Source: Coturnix japonica
Lineage: Eukaryota > Chordata > Aves > Galliformes > Phasianidae
Length of the DNA stretch: 64,000 nucleotides
Direction: 5' to 3'
NCBI RefSeq assembly: GCF_001577835.2
Contig: NC_029519.1
Location: 30,132,539-30,196,538, forward strand
Below, piece after piece: positions 1 through 13,004 of the stretch; the first letter of the stretch is position 1; each line of letters starts with the position of its first letter. Below the pieces are notes generated by a model, which saw only the letters and a program-made list of their open reading frames with translations, searched no databases and was not told where the DNA came from. The translations under genes and the position numbers were made by a program.

Positions 1-364
1 AGTCCCTTCTGCTAATCCCTTGCAATCATCACCAAGTTCCCTTAATGAGCACCATCAGGCTGTCTTTAAATATCCAAATGTTGCAATATGGTCAGTTTCC
101 CTGTACAAAAGCAGGAGATCAGTAAAATATTTTAAAAGTGCTGAAAGTAAAAATAGAGCAACTGCAGCAGATTAATAAATTTTAGCTAAATACAAAAATA
201 TGGTCCTTAAGTCACAAAAGGTCTTGATCACGATGTCCATGGAAATGTAAACTTGATCTAGGATCCCTTTTTATTAATGCAACCCAGCAGAAGTGACAGC
301 ATCTCAGGCCAACCCATCTTATGCCCTCGCTTCAAGAGCATGTAGTCCTACCTGACCACCTCCA
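1..364 (-). other. HGSNAT: HGSNAT 3' UTR and possible poly(A) signal
   Basis: Sequence downstream of the HGSNAT stop. The plus strand shows TTTATT at 270-275, the complement of AATAAA, about 90 nt after the stop, a plausible proximal poly(A) signal. A distal site could lie left of the window. No other gene is visible here. Confidence 0.5.
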
Positions 365-546
365 TCAGATTTTCCAGAATATCTTTTTCCTGTAAAGTAA
401 ATATGATATTATGACCCAAAGAGTTGTTGCAGTGAGGTTTTGAGTCAGGTGCTCTGCATGGGATTGACTGTCTTGCATCCTCCACTTGAAAGGGAAATAG
501 TTTTCAAACACTTCATGTCCGATGTAGACCAGGATTGAGTTCATGC
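365..546 (-). CDS. HGSNAT: HGSNAT terminal coding exon
   Basis: Encodes [35 protein letters not shown] and the C-terminus YRKKIFWKI, followed by TGA at 365-367. TTTCAG acceptor at 547-548. Human HGSNAT is usually described with 18 exons and I count 17 coding exons, so one human boundary may be fused here or lie outside my reconstruction. Confidence 0.95.
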
Positions 547-3500
547 CTGAAAGTAAGCACAGGTGTTAGCGCTCCGAAGAGCAGGCAGGAGCTTGCTGCA
601 GAAGAAGCATACATAGACATGCCAGGCTTATGAAATGGAATGGCATTGAAACAGTGACAGCCAATTCCAACAGCTAATGTTCCTTGCTCCAAGGATGCTA
701 TGCACAAGTGTTTGCTTTCACACGCCTTCACCCCTGAGAACGTTTATTGAAGAGAAATGCAGATAACTTACTTCCTAAATTGAACATAGAACCGGATCGA
801 TGCTCCCACATTCTACTGACAAGAATAATCACAGTTATTGTCCTTAGAGTGGCTGGGTGCTGACCTATTTGTTCAGATTTATTGCCTTTCCAAACAAATG
901 CTGACTGCCCTTCAAAGCTGTGGGATTTCTGGTAGGAGATATGATACTGTGCTGTTACCCTACCCATCTTCCTGTCCAGATACCAGAGCTCAAGAAATGT
1001 TCCCTATGCTGTGGGTTTGCACTCTGTCCTCAAATGTTTGTCAGAGCCCAGTGTGGTTAAAACCACAATGGGACGCTTTGGGAGACAGGCTTATCTAAAA
1101 ACACAGAGAGAACCTATGTGGCTGCCCAGGGGATTTTGTCTTCCACATCTTCAGAAGTGGTATTACTCTGCTGACAGGCCTTCAAGTTTCCCACTAAGTT
1201 AGCTAAGATTCTACAGCCCTTTCCAAACCAACTGTGAGCCAGCTGTGGTATTTTGCTTGGTGCTAGGCAGCTGCTCCCTGAACTCAAGATGAAACTTAAA
1301 ACGGTCATGTGGCAACAGCTGCTTCCAGCCTTCATTTAAATACTGGCAGTCCATCTCCCTTAAATTTCTGGTCTAGTCTCTCAATTCTGTGCAAAAATTC
1401 AGCTCAAGCTAATCAGTTTGACCTCCTTCGAAATCCCACCTCTTCTGATGACAAAGGAGGTACAGAAACATAACTGGATAGTTCAGAAAGAACTGGAAGG
1501 AATGCATTTCCTGCTGTGTTTTCACTGACCTGGGTAGAAAAATGGAGCACCTGACCACAGTCTCTTCACATCCACAAGGTAATACATCAGCAATAAGAGG
1601 ATGAAGGCAAAGCAGCTCATGGTTGTCACGTATGACGTTGACCTATGCACATTTTCAATAGGAGGTTAGAGAGGTAAGTGATGCATACAGATCACAATAC
1701 AAGAAAGGGAAAGCAGGTAGAATAATACTTTAAGAAAGTCAAACTAAAAGTTCTCAGCTTACCATAAGTTCTTGTTTATGGGAATAAACCCTTCTTCTTT
1801 AGAACATTTTGTTAAGGCAGCAGAAATAATTCCCTGCAATAGAAAAGTTACAAAAGTTTATATAACCACTGCAACATTCCAGACAGTTAGTGTTGAACAA
1901 GAAGACGGGTCTATTAAGGAGCTACCCAGTGATATTTAGACCATACTAGGTGAAATAACTTACCATTACTATGCTCCAGATAAAGAATCGGATCATAATC
2001 TGTTTGTGCTGGTCTTTGTATGACAAGATAATTTTTCCTGCCTAGTATAAGCAGAATACAAAAAGTGAATTAAGGCCTGTAAAAATATCTGGCTCTCAAA
2101 ACGAGCAACTTCGTTAGGACAACATCGTGACTCAAAATCCACATCCCAACCCTCAGCAAGGGACTGCACAAAGGAACGAATTGATGCCAACTCCCTGACC
2201 AGCCCAAACAGCTTCTTGGCACCGCATCCATCCCAGCCTGCTTGGACCACGTGCTCCTTTTCAAGTTACTGCCAGGTTAGATTCCACTTCTCTGACGCCC
2301 ACCTTAGGCTACATGGCCTGAAAGCATTGCTCTAGAAAAGATTTTGTTAGAGCCAGTCTCAACCTCAAATAAAATAAGTTGCCTCCCCACTTCCAAGATG
2401 CTCTCAGATTTTCCCATGCAACACACACACACAAAAAAAAGAAAGAGGTACCTGCAGTCCTAGAAATGCCATTAAAATGGTATTTATGGTCCCCAGGATC
2501 CCTTCAGGATCATATGGCACTGTTGTTTGGTAAAGCACCTTAAACATAAAGCAGTTATTACAAGGCACCCAAGCAACCAGTATCCTTTCTTTCCCAAGCC
2601 CCTCCTCACAGCTGCACTTGGTGGTAGCTTGCAGCTTCATACTGCAAACCAAAACCTACTTACATTGCAAGAGGGATGCTGATATATATGCTTTTCTCCA
2701 AGAACCAAACGATCAATGTAACCAGCTGCTCCTCCAGTGCAGTTAGGATAGTTTCCAAAATCTCCAATGCCCCCAGGACCGAGATAGCCCCTAGGACAAA
2801 AACAAACAAGTTAAAGCACCGATGCTAGATGTATTCTCTGTCCAGAGGCACACTGTGAGATGCAGGTCCTATGTGACAGCTGCTCTCAAGGTTATGGGCA
2901 GGAACGTAGAGCAAAGCTTCAATTCAGCTCTGGTTCTCCAGCTGGCTGCTCTACCTCCTCTGCAGGTACTGACCCAGGACTCGAGATGATGTTGTGATAA
3001 TGGTATACTGCTGTACACAGGCCTCAGGGAAACTGCAAGCCTCTTCTACTCACAGAAGCAATGATGTCACCTTTTCACACCAGTTATTTTATACCAAAGT
3101 AAAAGATTTTTTATACAATAAATTCTTCCCTTCAACCTGCTGCCCTTAGAGTTTTCATCTCTGTCCTGTCCCTATAACTGTTTTTTCTCCTGCCAGGTAG
3201 AAAATACTTAGCCTGATGCCCCACAGAAAGTAGTCTGAGTGCAGTCTTACCTGGGACAACCTGGCACTGGTAACAAAAAGGTCAGGCACAGCCAAATCAC
3301 TTCTAACACCAGAATGAAGATCCACTGTGGCCAGAAGGGGAGAATATCCTGCAGAGCAGGACATGACATCTCCTGCATGAGATGGATGGAAAGAGAAATA
3401 TTAACTGGCAAGTGAAAAACATGCCCTTGGGGACATCCTGTACTTCTTGACGGGCAGTTCCCCAGTTACAAGAGAGGGCTGTTTTTGTTGAAAATTAGGT

Positions 3501-6500
3501 TCGGCCAATGGACCTTTCATCTTCATAGATGATTTCCTGACACTTAATTCTTTGAGGAGGGGAGCGGGAAACAAACCAAAACAAAAACCCACAATGTTTT
3601 TCAGCTTGGAAAATGTAATGAGGAATTTTGATTCTTGAGGAGAACAAAAGCCTTTTGGGAAAACAGATTCCAGAAAAGCCAAAAAGCAATATTACTTTCC
3701 CCTGCTGTGGAAAAACACTGCCAAAATTAACCGGACAAAACAGAGGCCACAGGATTCAGCATAGAGATGCCCGTCCCTGCGGTCCCTTGGCAGTGGAAAG
3801 TCATCAGAAATGCCTGGGAATGTCTGCTTCTAAACACCATCAGGATGGATCGGTGAAATGCTCAAATAAAGCAGAGATAGACAAGATAAAATGCAGAGGG
3901 GAAAACTGAAAGGTGTGTTTTCCCTGCCATTTTCACCAGGTCACGCTGTGTTGCACAACAAATAAGATGCTACATGTTCTTTATGCTCAAACAAGAGAAG
4001 CTCCCAAACCCTACTGCCAGTATCATGTGTTACCTTCCCACGTAACTTACCAAAGTGCCACTGTCAGCGCCAGCTCTTGTAAACAGGAGTTCAAGAGCAG
4101 CAACCACTAGGTACGTCAGTCCCAGTCTCTGGAGTACTCCAGGGATGCGCAGATTTTCCCAGGACACTGGAAAAAATACACACAATGTGAAAGAGGAACA
4201 GACATGGGCTCCTCCATAAATACGAAGCCATTCTTCCCCAGGCAGAGCTGAGAGCCACTGCACCTGCAGGTGTGTGGGACACCTCCATTCTGCCACTTGA
4301 TTATCTATAAGTCATAGCCCTGGGCAAGTCAACACTAAGATGATAAACAATGCCCAGCACAGGGGTCAAACAGAAAGAACTGTGTCAGTCTCCTACAGGA
4401 GGAAGTCCAGCTAAAGAGGCAGAACAACGGAAATAGGGTTTTGCTCACATGCTCCAAGGCAGTAATTGGGATTCACAACTATGACTCCCAGCAGGATTAG
4501 CAGAAAGCTCCTCCAGAGGATTTTCCCAAGCACCTTCTGCTTAGAACTTCCCCACCTCAGCATGGAGTTCAGTGACAATGCTATCGATGTGCCCATGATG
4601 AACACAAACCTACAGAACAGAAAGAGGACACAAAGCAGCTAAGAGCATTTAGCTGTTCTACTGGTTCATAGGGACAACATTGTCATCAAGAGGGGCAGGT
4701 TCCTAACAGCTGTTTAACACAAATCTCCCCCTCCAAATCCATTTTCATACAAAGGCAGGGAGGATGCAATGTTCCCCTGGCAACCCTTAACATCAATTGA
4801 TGCACTACTCTTCAGGAAGACCTACCATGGAAAAACCAGGTCTGCCACTGTTAACCCTATAAAAGAAACAAGAAGGAACACATTATTTTCTTCAAAACTT
4901 CCCTAAACTTTAACAGCATTATTGTTTTCAGAGGAACTGCAGGCTTTTTGCAGTCATTTGACGCCACAAAATCTAAAACACATTATAAGCAAAACATAAA
5001 GATCCAATCATGTTGCTTCACTGCTTTTACCATTCCTCAAAAACACGTTCATAATTTTGTCTCGGGAAAGATTTCAGGGAAGGAATCCTTGCTATTCTCC
5101 ACCAGGGCAACACACTGCACAACCCTTCCCCCATCAGCTTGCTAAGCACAGCATTATGGTTGCACAGCATCAAACTTGGGCCTGACTATAGTACTAGACT
5201 CTGCTTAATGACCATGGTTCTTAAAAGCCAAAAATGTTATGTCAAAAACAACAAGCTTAAAAACAGATTGTGATTTGAAATTAATCCATCATTGCACATG
5301 CATTGCTTCTGCCATCAGCCTAATGGGCTAGATACAGTATGGATGCAAACCAGCAGAGCATCCCAACCTTCAACTAAACACAATGCAGCAGGTAACTATA
5401 GCTAAATATCAGACTTAAAATGCAGATTATCTGTGTCCCAATTGTACTTTACCATTCCAACTCTCATGTTTGAAGAACCAGTATTTTCCTCCTCCATAAT
5501 TAACGAACACCATAATTATAAGAGAGAGGCTAAAAAGAAACAATGAAAACACAGAAAGTACCACATTTCAATGAAATACATATGTACAAACACAGTCAAC
5601 ATTCATTCCATTAAAACATTTCCAACTGTGAGATCTAACGCAGTTTATTTTCAAAGATTCAGTACAAAGTTTCCAGATTTGCTGAACAGGGAGCAGTATC
5701 TCAAAGATCATGGTAGTGAACTGAAGTAAGCACCTTCACACAGTATTTTCATGCTGAATGTAAGTTGCTCTTTTCCACCATGAACCACAGCTTTATCATT
5801 TCCTCAAACTAGATCTGTGGCAAGGCTTCAACAGTAATAACTACAATTTTGATTATCTTTCAGTTTAAATGCTTGAACAGTTCAACTGCTACATATTTCC
5901 ATATACTGTCAATCTGTATTTGGACAAATCTCATGCCCCTCGGGGGAGCTGCTTTTGGACAAGATCTTATACTCACCCTCGGAAGGTGTCCAAGGAGCGC
6001 AGTCGTTGCCGAGAGGTTGCGCACCACAGACGTGGGGAAGGATTACTGCTAAGGGAGTCTGTGGTGCTTGGGGACCCCAGCTCCTGGAAGAACAAATCAG
6101 ATACAGGAAAAGCAAGTCAGTGGCTGGCTGTGGAACTGCATGGGTTTGCACACTGTGTTTGTCCTGATTCTCCCCATCTTCCTTTTCTTTTTGCTTCCCC
6201 GCTTGCTATTTCTAACCCCCTAGTGGCTCTATAGTGTGGCAACAGTATTTGACAGGAAAATGCAGATGCTCTGTACTCCATCTTTGACCAGGGTGGAAAC
6301 AATAAGCCAGTGAGAAAACCTTACGTTTCAGATTTGTGGGAGCTTGGTCCAATCCAAATCAGCCACAGACTTGCCAGCCCTGTGAGGGCAGCTTTACAAC
6401 TGAGCTGAGTACATCCAGCTGCTTGACTCTCATCAACAGGACCAGTCCCATCCCATCCCATCAGCACTTGTCTGGCACCACAGAGAAGACGTTCAGGGAG

Positions 6501-9500
6501 ATAAACCAGCAAAAAACTGAATCTTTTTAAAAGCAGGACTGGCTTCTTTCCAGACGGGTTCCCTAAACCACTCTGATCACCTCCAGTGACAGCATAAGGC
6601 AGCAACATTGCTTTAACATAGATAATTGGAGATAAGCAACATCAAGAATTGCTCCAGAGCTGTGCTCCCAGCTCTTCTGACTCAGGTTCAGACATATGAA
6701 GCCCAGACTGTGACAATCCATCTAGTATCAAACATGGCTCACAGAAATACCAACTCTAGGGCTGTCAAAGGAATCCTAAGCTTAGCTTACATGAAAATTC
6801 CTATTGTGCTGCAAGCAGACACACAAGTTGGCACTTCAACCCCACCCTTACACTGCTTGCATGAGACGGGGACAGTTTTCACAGATGCATGTCCTGCAAG
6901 GCAACTAAGGAGGGCAGAAAGCTACATATTCCCAGCTTGCAAGAGTTCTGTGAGGAATCCATAACTCCAACCTGGAAACCCAGCCCAGCACTCTCCATTG
7001 ACATAAAGCTGCCTGTCTGACAGCAGTACAAGATTTGGCAAAGGCAATAGGCATAAGAAAATGGCAAGTCATAAATAAACCCCCAGATGCCAAAACAGCA
7101 TGCGTTATTCTGAGGTTAAACCACCACCACCAAATGCAAATGAAAGGTACTTTGGTCACTCACAGAATTAATCAGACGATCAGTTTCCCTAGGGTTCAGT
7201 TTCTTGTAAACCCAGTTTCTGACTGGACCAATTCTGAAAATTAGTAACAGTTTAAAAGACAAAACAAAACAAAAATTGGCTACTTCATAGCCAAGTCCAT
7301 CTTAATGTCAACTATTTAGTAGCATAACTCAAAAGCTAGGATGGCCCCTACTCATGTTTCTCCAGTTTATGTATGCGATACAGATATACAACCAGTACCT
7401 GTGACCCCAGTTACATCCATTCACCCGACAGTGCTGCTACAAGATTAAATTTGGGATCTCTGCTCTCAGGCTGTCCACAGACAGGGACTCAAGTCACTCA
7501 GCTCACATGACAGAATATCATAGTTATTGAAGATGCTTAGGTCCCACTATTTGCACTGATGATTTGAGGCTGTTCCCAGGAATGCGTCCCGGGAGGGTAA
7601 AGCAGAGTGTGTATCAGCTTACGGCTGATGTCAGCTGCTCTCCAGCAACTGCTCTGCATAGAAGCTAGCAAGCTGTAAGATGTTCCTCAAGAGAAATCAC
7701 ATCACCCTGCATTTGTCATTGCATGGACAGCTACCACAGCCTGACTTGTACATGGCAGCCTGGCAGCAGGGTGTTACCTGCAAGCAGGAACTCCAAAGCA
7801 CTACCATGCTACTTTTAAATGGGTGACCCCATCTCACGCATGAGGAGGTGTTACCATGCTGTTCACTTACTTCATAACAAGGCGACAGATGATCAGGATA
7901 GCAAGGATCCCCGAGTAAACCAGGAATGCAAAGAGGATAGCTACATGGAAGAGAAGAACACAACTCCGTATCTTACACAGCAAAACTGCTCATTGGCAGG
8001 AGTCTGGTCAAGCGTGATACAAACACGACAACCAGCTCATCCCACCATCCATCACCCCACTTTCTCCACAGAATATGTATCCCCAGCCTGAGTCCCACAG
8101 AGAGAAAGAACAAAAGTGAAGCAGGCTAGCAATCAGTAACTGCACATCTTGGCATAAAAAGGCAAAATAAATGCACACTGAAGCAATAGTGAAGAAAGCG
8201 TTGATGTGCTGTATGTTCTGATGAAAAACCTAGAGACTCAGAGATAGCCTCAATGAGTACAGGGAGAGAGTAACAGCATTTGAAAGAGTGAAGGATTTTT
8301 CTGTATAGCTGGAGAACTGGAAGGACTGAAGAAAAGCCTAATGCAAAGGAGTGGAATGGAAGAGATGAGAGCTTAAAGAAGACCTGAGAAAGGAGATGAA
8401 CAAAAAAAGGAAGGCAGCGGGCTTAAAATTAAAAGCACAAAGACTACAAAACAGAAATCCAAATACTAAGATTTGTTTCCTGTTTTATAAGAGAAGCAAG
8501 ACAGAGGGAAGAACAAGAGTCCTGTGTGTGTTCAGAAACATGGAGGGAAAGAAGAACCAAGAATGATAAAATCTCCCTCTGGATAAAATGCCCACTGATT
8601 TTTGTGAGGCCAATTTCTGCTCCAAAAATGTTGTGGTCACAGGGCATCTCAAGTGAAGAGACCTGATTTTGGCCAGGGCCTCCAGGCAGGGATGTAAAAC
8701 GTAAGGAGGCAAAATACTGAGAGAGAAGACGTGCAGACCCACTGCATGCTTCAATACAACCCAGGTAGCTACAGAGGCATTTCAGGTAGCTGGCTTTATT
8801 GAGACATGCATGTTGCAGAATGAAAGAGGAAAGCTGAGCATTACATACGGAGGTAGCTGTTGATGGGGCCTTTATTGACGACTATGTCACAAGAAATGGT
8901 TTTGGCACTTGTGTTTAGGGTCTTTACCACTAGGCAGTAATTGCCAAACTCTCCAAAATGATACTGAATCCTGCAAAGAAAAGGGAGACAGAACTTGCTG
9001 TTCCATGTAGATAACAAGGCATCACTCACAGAGCTGCAGGGTGAGCATCACCCTCCCAAAGCTCACATCACCCATCTCCTCGCACCACTGCATGTGAGAC
9101 TGGGCCCTGTCATAGGCTGCCCCTGCTCCCAGACCCACTCAGTGTAACCCAGAGCCTGGCGAACCCTAGGTCTCAGTGGTCAGGAAAGAGGTGAAGGTGG
9201 AGACAAAGATACAACATCATTCGCAGCGCGGGGGAAACAAAAACCCAGCAGCACACGGGAGAGCCGGGGCGGCGGCACTTACTTGCAGAGCTCGCTGCCG
9301 GCCTGGGAGCCGTTGAGCAGCAGGCTGAGCGGATGCTGGGTGTCCACCACCGCCACCGCGCTCGGGCCGCCGTCGCTCGGCGGGACGTCGGCCAGCAGCT
9401 GGTAGGAGCACTGCGGAGGAAGCGGAGGGTGAGGCGAACCGAGCCGCAGGCCGCGGGCCGGTCTCCGCCCGGCTCGGCGCGCTCACCCGGTGGCAGGCTG

Positions 9501-9687
9501 CGGAGCGGGCGAGCAAGCGGAGGCCCTGCACGGGCGGCTCGTTGCGGACCATTAGAAGGGCCTGGTCCATCTTGAGCGGCGGCGGCGGCCCGGCAGTGGG
9601 CCCCTCTCCGCCCGGCTGCGTGCGGCCCTGCGCCAGCAGCAACGCGCCCAGCGCCACCGCCACGGCCGCCGCCACAGCGGCCGCCAT
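365..9687 (-). CDS. HGSNAT: HGSNAT, heparan-alpha-glucosaminide N-acetyltransferase (17 coding exons)
   Basis: This lysosomal membrane enzyme moves an acetyl group from cytosolic acetyl-CoA to the terminal glucosamine of heparan sulfate in the lumen. Coding exons in transcript order: 9487-9687, 9283-9410, 8849-8970, 7871-7940, 7164-7233, 5977-6083, 5453-5529, 4826-4856, 4449-4609, 4051-4166, 3251-3372, 2664-2790, 2452-2538, 1964-2041, 1763-1833, 1530-1642, 365-546. They sum to 1863 nt, giving 620 aa plus TGA, and all 16 introns are GT-AG. The protein has a signal peptide, an N-terminal luminal domain with sequons NGS and NTS, then a multi-pass region with conserved blocks [45 protein letters not shown] and the C-terminus YRKKIFWKI. 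The proposed active-site His (His269 in the 635-aa human numbering) matches His254 here (codon 5466-5468). The gene is divergent from POMK. Identity is near certain; exact exon edges are inferred. Confidence 0.97.
547..1529 (-). other. HGSNAT intron 16
   Basis: A 983-bp intron between the last two coding exons. Short reading frames occur on both strands, but none has homology I recognise. No repeat was identified. Confidence 0.7.
1530..1642 (-). CDS. HGSNAT: HGSNAT coding exon 16
   Basis: Encodes [37 protein letters not shown], a membrane helix and the following loop. CATAG acceptor, GTCAGT donor. Confidence 0.94.
1763..1833 (-). CDS. HGSNAT: HGSNAT coding exon 15
   Basis: Encodes [20 protein letters not shown] then KNLW, matching human [26 protein letters not shown] acceptor, GTAAGC donor. 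Confidence 0.95.
1964..2041 (-). CDS. HGSNAT: HGSNAT coding exon 14
   Basis: Encodes [20 protein letters not shown] and IWSIVM, 26 codons in phase 0. ACTAG acceptor, GTAAGT donor. Confidence 0.93.
2452..2538 (-). CDS. HGSNAT: HGSNAT coding exon 13
   Basis: Encodes [20 protein letters not shown] and [15 protein letters not shown] acceptor, GTACCT donor. [10 protein letters not shown] is a family signature. Confidence 0.95.
2664..2790 (-). CDS. HGSNAT: HGSNAT coding exon 12
   Basis: Encodes [20 protein letters not shown], then [20 protein letters not shown], nearly identical to human and including the conserved NCT glycosylation sequon. TCCTAG acceptor, GTAAGT donor. Confidence 0.96.
3251..3372 (-). 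CDS. HGSNAT: HGSNAT coding exon 11
   Basis: Encodes [20 protein letters not shown] then [13 protein letters not shown], a helix and a luminal turn. CATGCAG acceptor, GTAAGA donor. Confidence 0.94.
4051..4166 (-). CDS. HGSNAT: HGSNAT coding exon 10
   Basis: Encodes [20 protein letters not shown] and [12 protein letters not shown], a conserved loop plus one helix. TTTCCAG acceptor, GTAAGT donor. Confidence 0.95.
4449..4609 (-). CDS. HGSNAT: HGSNAT coding exon 9
   Basis: Encodes [30 protein letters not shown] and [10 protein letters not shown]. It contributes two membrane helices. CTGTAG acceptor, GTGAGC donor. Confidence 0.96.
4826..4856 (-). CDS. HGSNAT: HGSNAT coding exon 8 (31-bp microexon)
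   Basis: Only 31 bp, encoding [11 protein letters not shown] across its two junctions. The residues match human exactly. TTTATAG acceptor and GTAGGT donor. The phases on both sides fit the neighbouring exons. Confidence 0.93.
5453..5529 (-). CDS. HGSNAT: HGSNAT coding exon 7 (catalytic histidine)
   Basis: Encodes [20 protein letters not shown] then HESWNG. The His codon, ATG on the plus strand at 5466-5468, matches the histidine proposed to carry the acetyl group. TTTTTAG acceptor, GTAAAG donor. Confidence 0.96.
5977..6083 (-). CDS. HGSNAT: HGSNAT coding exon 6
   Basis: Encodes [11 protein letters not shown] and ends [12 protein letters not shown], the conserved entry into the membrane acyltransferase core (human PPRLRSVDTFRG). 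CTTCCAG acceptor, GTGAGT donor. Confidence 0.95.
7164..7233 (-). CDS. HGSNAT: HGSNAT coding exon 5 (cytosolic loop)
   Basis: A 70-bp exon encoding [16 protein letters not shown] followed by TDRLINS. The [15 protein letters not shown] segment, spanning exons 5 and 6, is shared with human. TTTTCAG acceptor, GTGAGT donor. Confidence 0.93.
7871..7940 (-). CDS. HGSNAT: HGSNAT coding exon 4 (first transmembrane helix)
   Basis: A 70-bp exon encoding [16 protein letters not shown] and LIICRLVMK, a single hydrophobic helix at residues about 150-173, between the luminal domain and the first cytosolic loop. CATGTAG acceptor, GTAAGT donor. Confidence 0.88.
8849..8970 (-). CDS. HGSNAT: HGSNAT coding exon 3 (luminal domain)
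   Basis: Encodes [16 protein letters not shown], a strong match to human YRFGEFGNYSLLVK, then an NTS sequon and [20 protein letters not shown] acceptor, GTATGT donor. Confidence 0.95.
9283..9410 (-). CDS. HGSNAT: HGSNAT coding exon 2 (luminal domain)
   Basis: Encodes residues 68-109, including [26 protein letters not shown] (one N-glycosylation sequon) and SELCK. CCGCAG acceptor on the right, GTAAGT donor on the left. GC-rich because it lies in the promoter CpG island; only 76 bp of intron separate it from exon 1. Confidence 0.93.
9487..9687 (-). CDS. HGSNAT: HGSNAT coding exon 1 (signal peptide and start codon)
   Basis: Encodes residues 1-67. The ATG is at 9685-9687, followed by an Ala/Val/Leu-rich signal peptide and the conserved KMDQALL motif. 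It ends CACCGG before a GTGAGC donor, phase 0. The frame stays open upstream to about 9810 without any ATG, so this is the first usable start. Confidence 0.9.
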
Positions 9688-9930
9688 CGTTCCGCCGCGC
9701 TCCGCCCCGGGGCGGCGCCGCTCCAGAAGCGCGCCCGGCGCCGCGGCCCGGTCCCGGCGGTCAGGGGCGTCGGGCCGAGTGTTGCTCGGAGCCTGGCCTG
9801 CCGTCCGCACGGAGCGCGGGCCGCGCGGTTGGGCAGCACGGGGAGGCGGTTGTGCGGGCTGCCATGAAACGGCCCCTTAGAACCCTGCGCTGCGGAGGGA
9901 GCTGTCAGCCCCGTGTCTTCCATAGCGGAG

Positions 9931-11525
<1,595 letters not shown>

Positions 11526-12525
11526 CAAATCATGGGACCAACAGTGGGCTGAAGTTGGTGTTCTTATTTATTTAGCTTGCCTGAAGGGCAAAGTGTCTGT
11601 TCCCTCAATTGAGAAGACAAAAGTAACTGACTTTGTACTTTACCTTTCGATTAAAAATTATCTACCCAATGCTGAAGCTGTGCATCTTTCCCATTGCTGT
11701 GTTTAATCTGTCAGTGCAAGAGGAGGAGGGAGAGAAATTATGTTTTGAGGACTGGGGAAATCTCTCGAGGACCAGAATTTTTCTTTTGCAGCATTTATAT
11801 AAAATTCCCTTTTCAAACACAAAACATTTTTGTACAGACAGAGTTAAAAAAAAAAAAGAAAAATACTGTCCTACTTAAACGAATTGGCAGAGGTCTGGGG
11901 AACAGAGGCTACAACATGCCCCTCTCAAGCTCTGTGCTGATTCTGGTGGCTTTGGCCCATGTCTTATGCACAAAGTCCTCACCTGCTTCCCTATGGAGTA
12001 AAAGCAGCGGTCGTTCAAAAATGACTATAGTTCTCTGAAGGTTTTGGTGAGCCCCGCTGCCACCTTCCCAGCCACTCTGCCCAGCCTCCCTGCTGAATGG
12101 GGTATTGGGGGATTCCATGGGCTGCTTTCAGAGCCATGCGACCACTGCTTTGTGGTCCCCATATCCCACTAAACAGCATGTTGTTATTTTGAAGGCAAGC
12201 AAATGATACAGAGACAGCTTAAACGTGCATGGTTTTGGTTTTGAAACATTTGCCCCTACAGCATTCTCAGCAAGGTTCTTTGGAGATGAGGGTCCAGGAG
12301 TCCTCTTGCTCTTTTTTAATCCATAGGAAGTGTGAGCTCTTTGGAAAATAGCTAAAGTGTATCTTTTATTTGTATTCAGTTCATCTCTTTTGTACTCACT
12401 TTTGTGTTTCCTGAACATCATGCGTGGATGGAAGGAGAAAGAATAGGGAATGGGAAGAGAACGTGACTTCCTTTGACAGCAAATTGTGTGTTGGAAAATA
12501 AAAGCCTTACATTCAGAATAAACAA
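11526..12525 (+). other. POMK: POMK 3' UTR with alternative poly(A) signals
   Basis: After the stop come ATTAAA at 11650-11655 and AATAAA at 12497-12502 and 12516-12521, so 3' UTRs of about 150 nt or about 1 kb are possible. Reading frames here are short and show no homology I know. Confidence 0.55.
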
Positions 12526-13004
12526 CTCTGTCAGGCCTGAATTCAAAATGTATTCACCAGAAGAAGAAAAAAAAATAAAAAGGCTGCTTCTTTGTTCAGT
12601 GAGTTTAGGAGAAAGCTCCTGATACCAACACGATGTTACAGCCTGTCACAGGTACCAACCGCTGGAGAAAGAGTAGAGCGATACCTTAATTCTGAGCAGG
12701 CCCTGCTTGATGAGATTGGGATTTAGTTGTGCTCTTGGTGAATAAAAAAAAACACAAACAGGAATACTACAAATGAGATGTGGACTTTAGCTTTAGTAGA
12801 GGACTTTCTATGCTATGGAGTAGGTCTTTGGAAGGCCTAATGGCCTGAGACAGCTTGCTTCTTGCCTTGAGAGGTGAGTTGCAGGCAGAGAAGTACACTG
12901 TCCTTTCTGCTGAGGAGTTTGTTTCTGTTGCCACAGTGATAGTCTACTTCATCTAAACAATCCGTGTTATAACTGAACTGAAAGCAGGTTTTTTACTTAT
13001 GTTC

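Larger units (their letters stand above)
2042..4050 (-). other. HGSNAT introns 10, 11 and 13
   Basis: Three introns longer than 300 bp (3373-4050, 2791-3250, 2042-2451) lie here between exons already listed. I see only a short CA/A-rich run near 2421-2440. Nothing else is recognisable. Confidence 0.6.
4857..9282 (-). other. HGSNAT introns 2-7
   Basis: Introns 8971-9282, 7941-8848, 7234-7870, 6084-7163, 5530-5976 and 4857-5452. Part of 8230-8450 is purine-rich. I see no transposon ends, conserved protein fragments or RNA genes in them. Confidence 0.6.

Noticed and set aside
9217-9923. Long overlapping frames on both strands around the HGSNAT first exons
   Set aside because: GC-rich CpG-island DNA has few stop codons. 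Only the spliced HGSNAT frame shows conserved residues; the rest are by-products.
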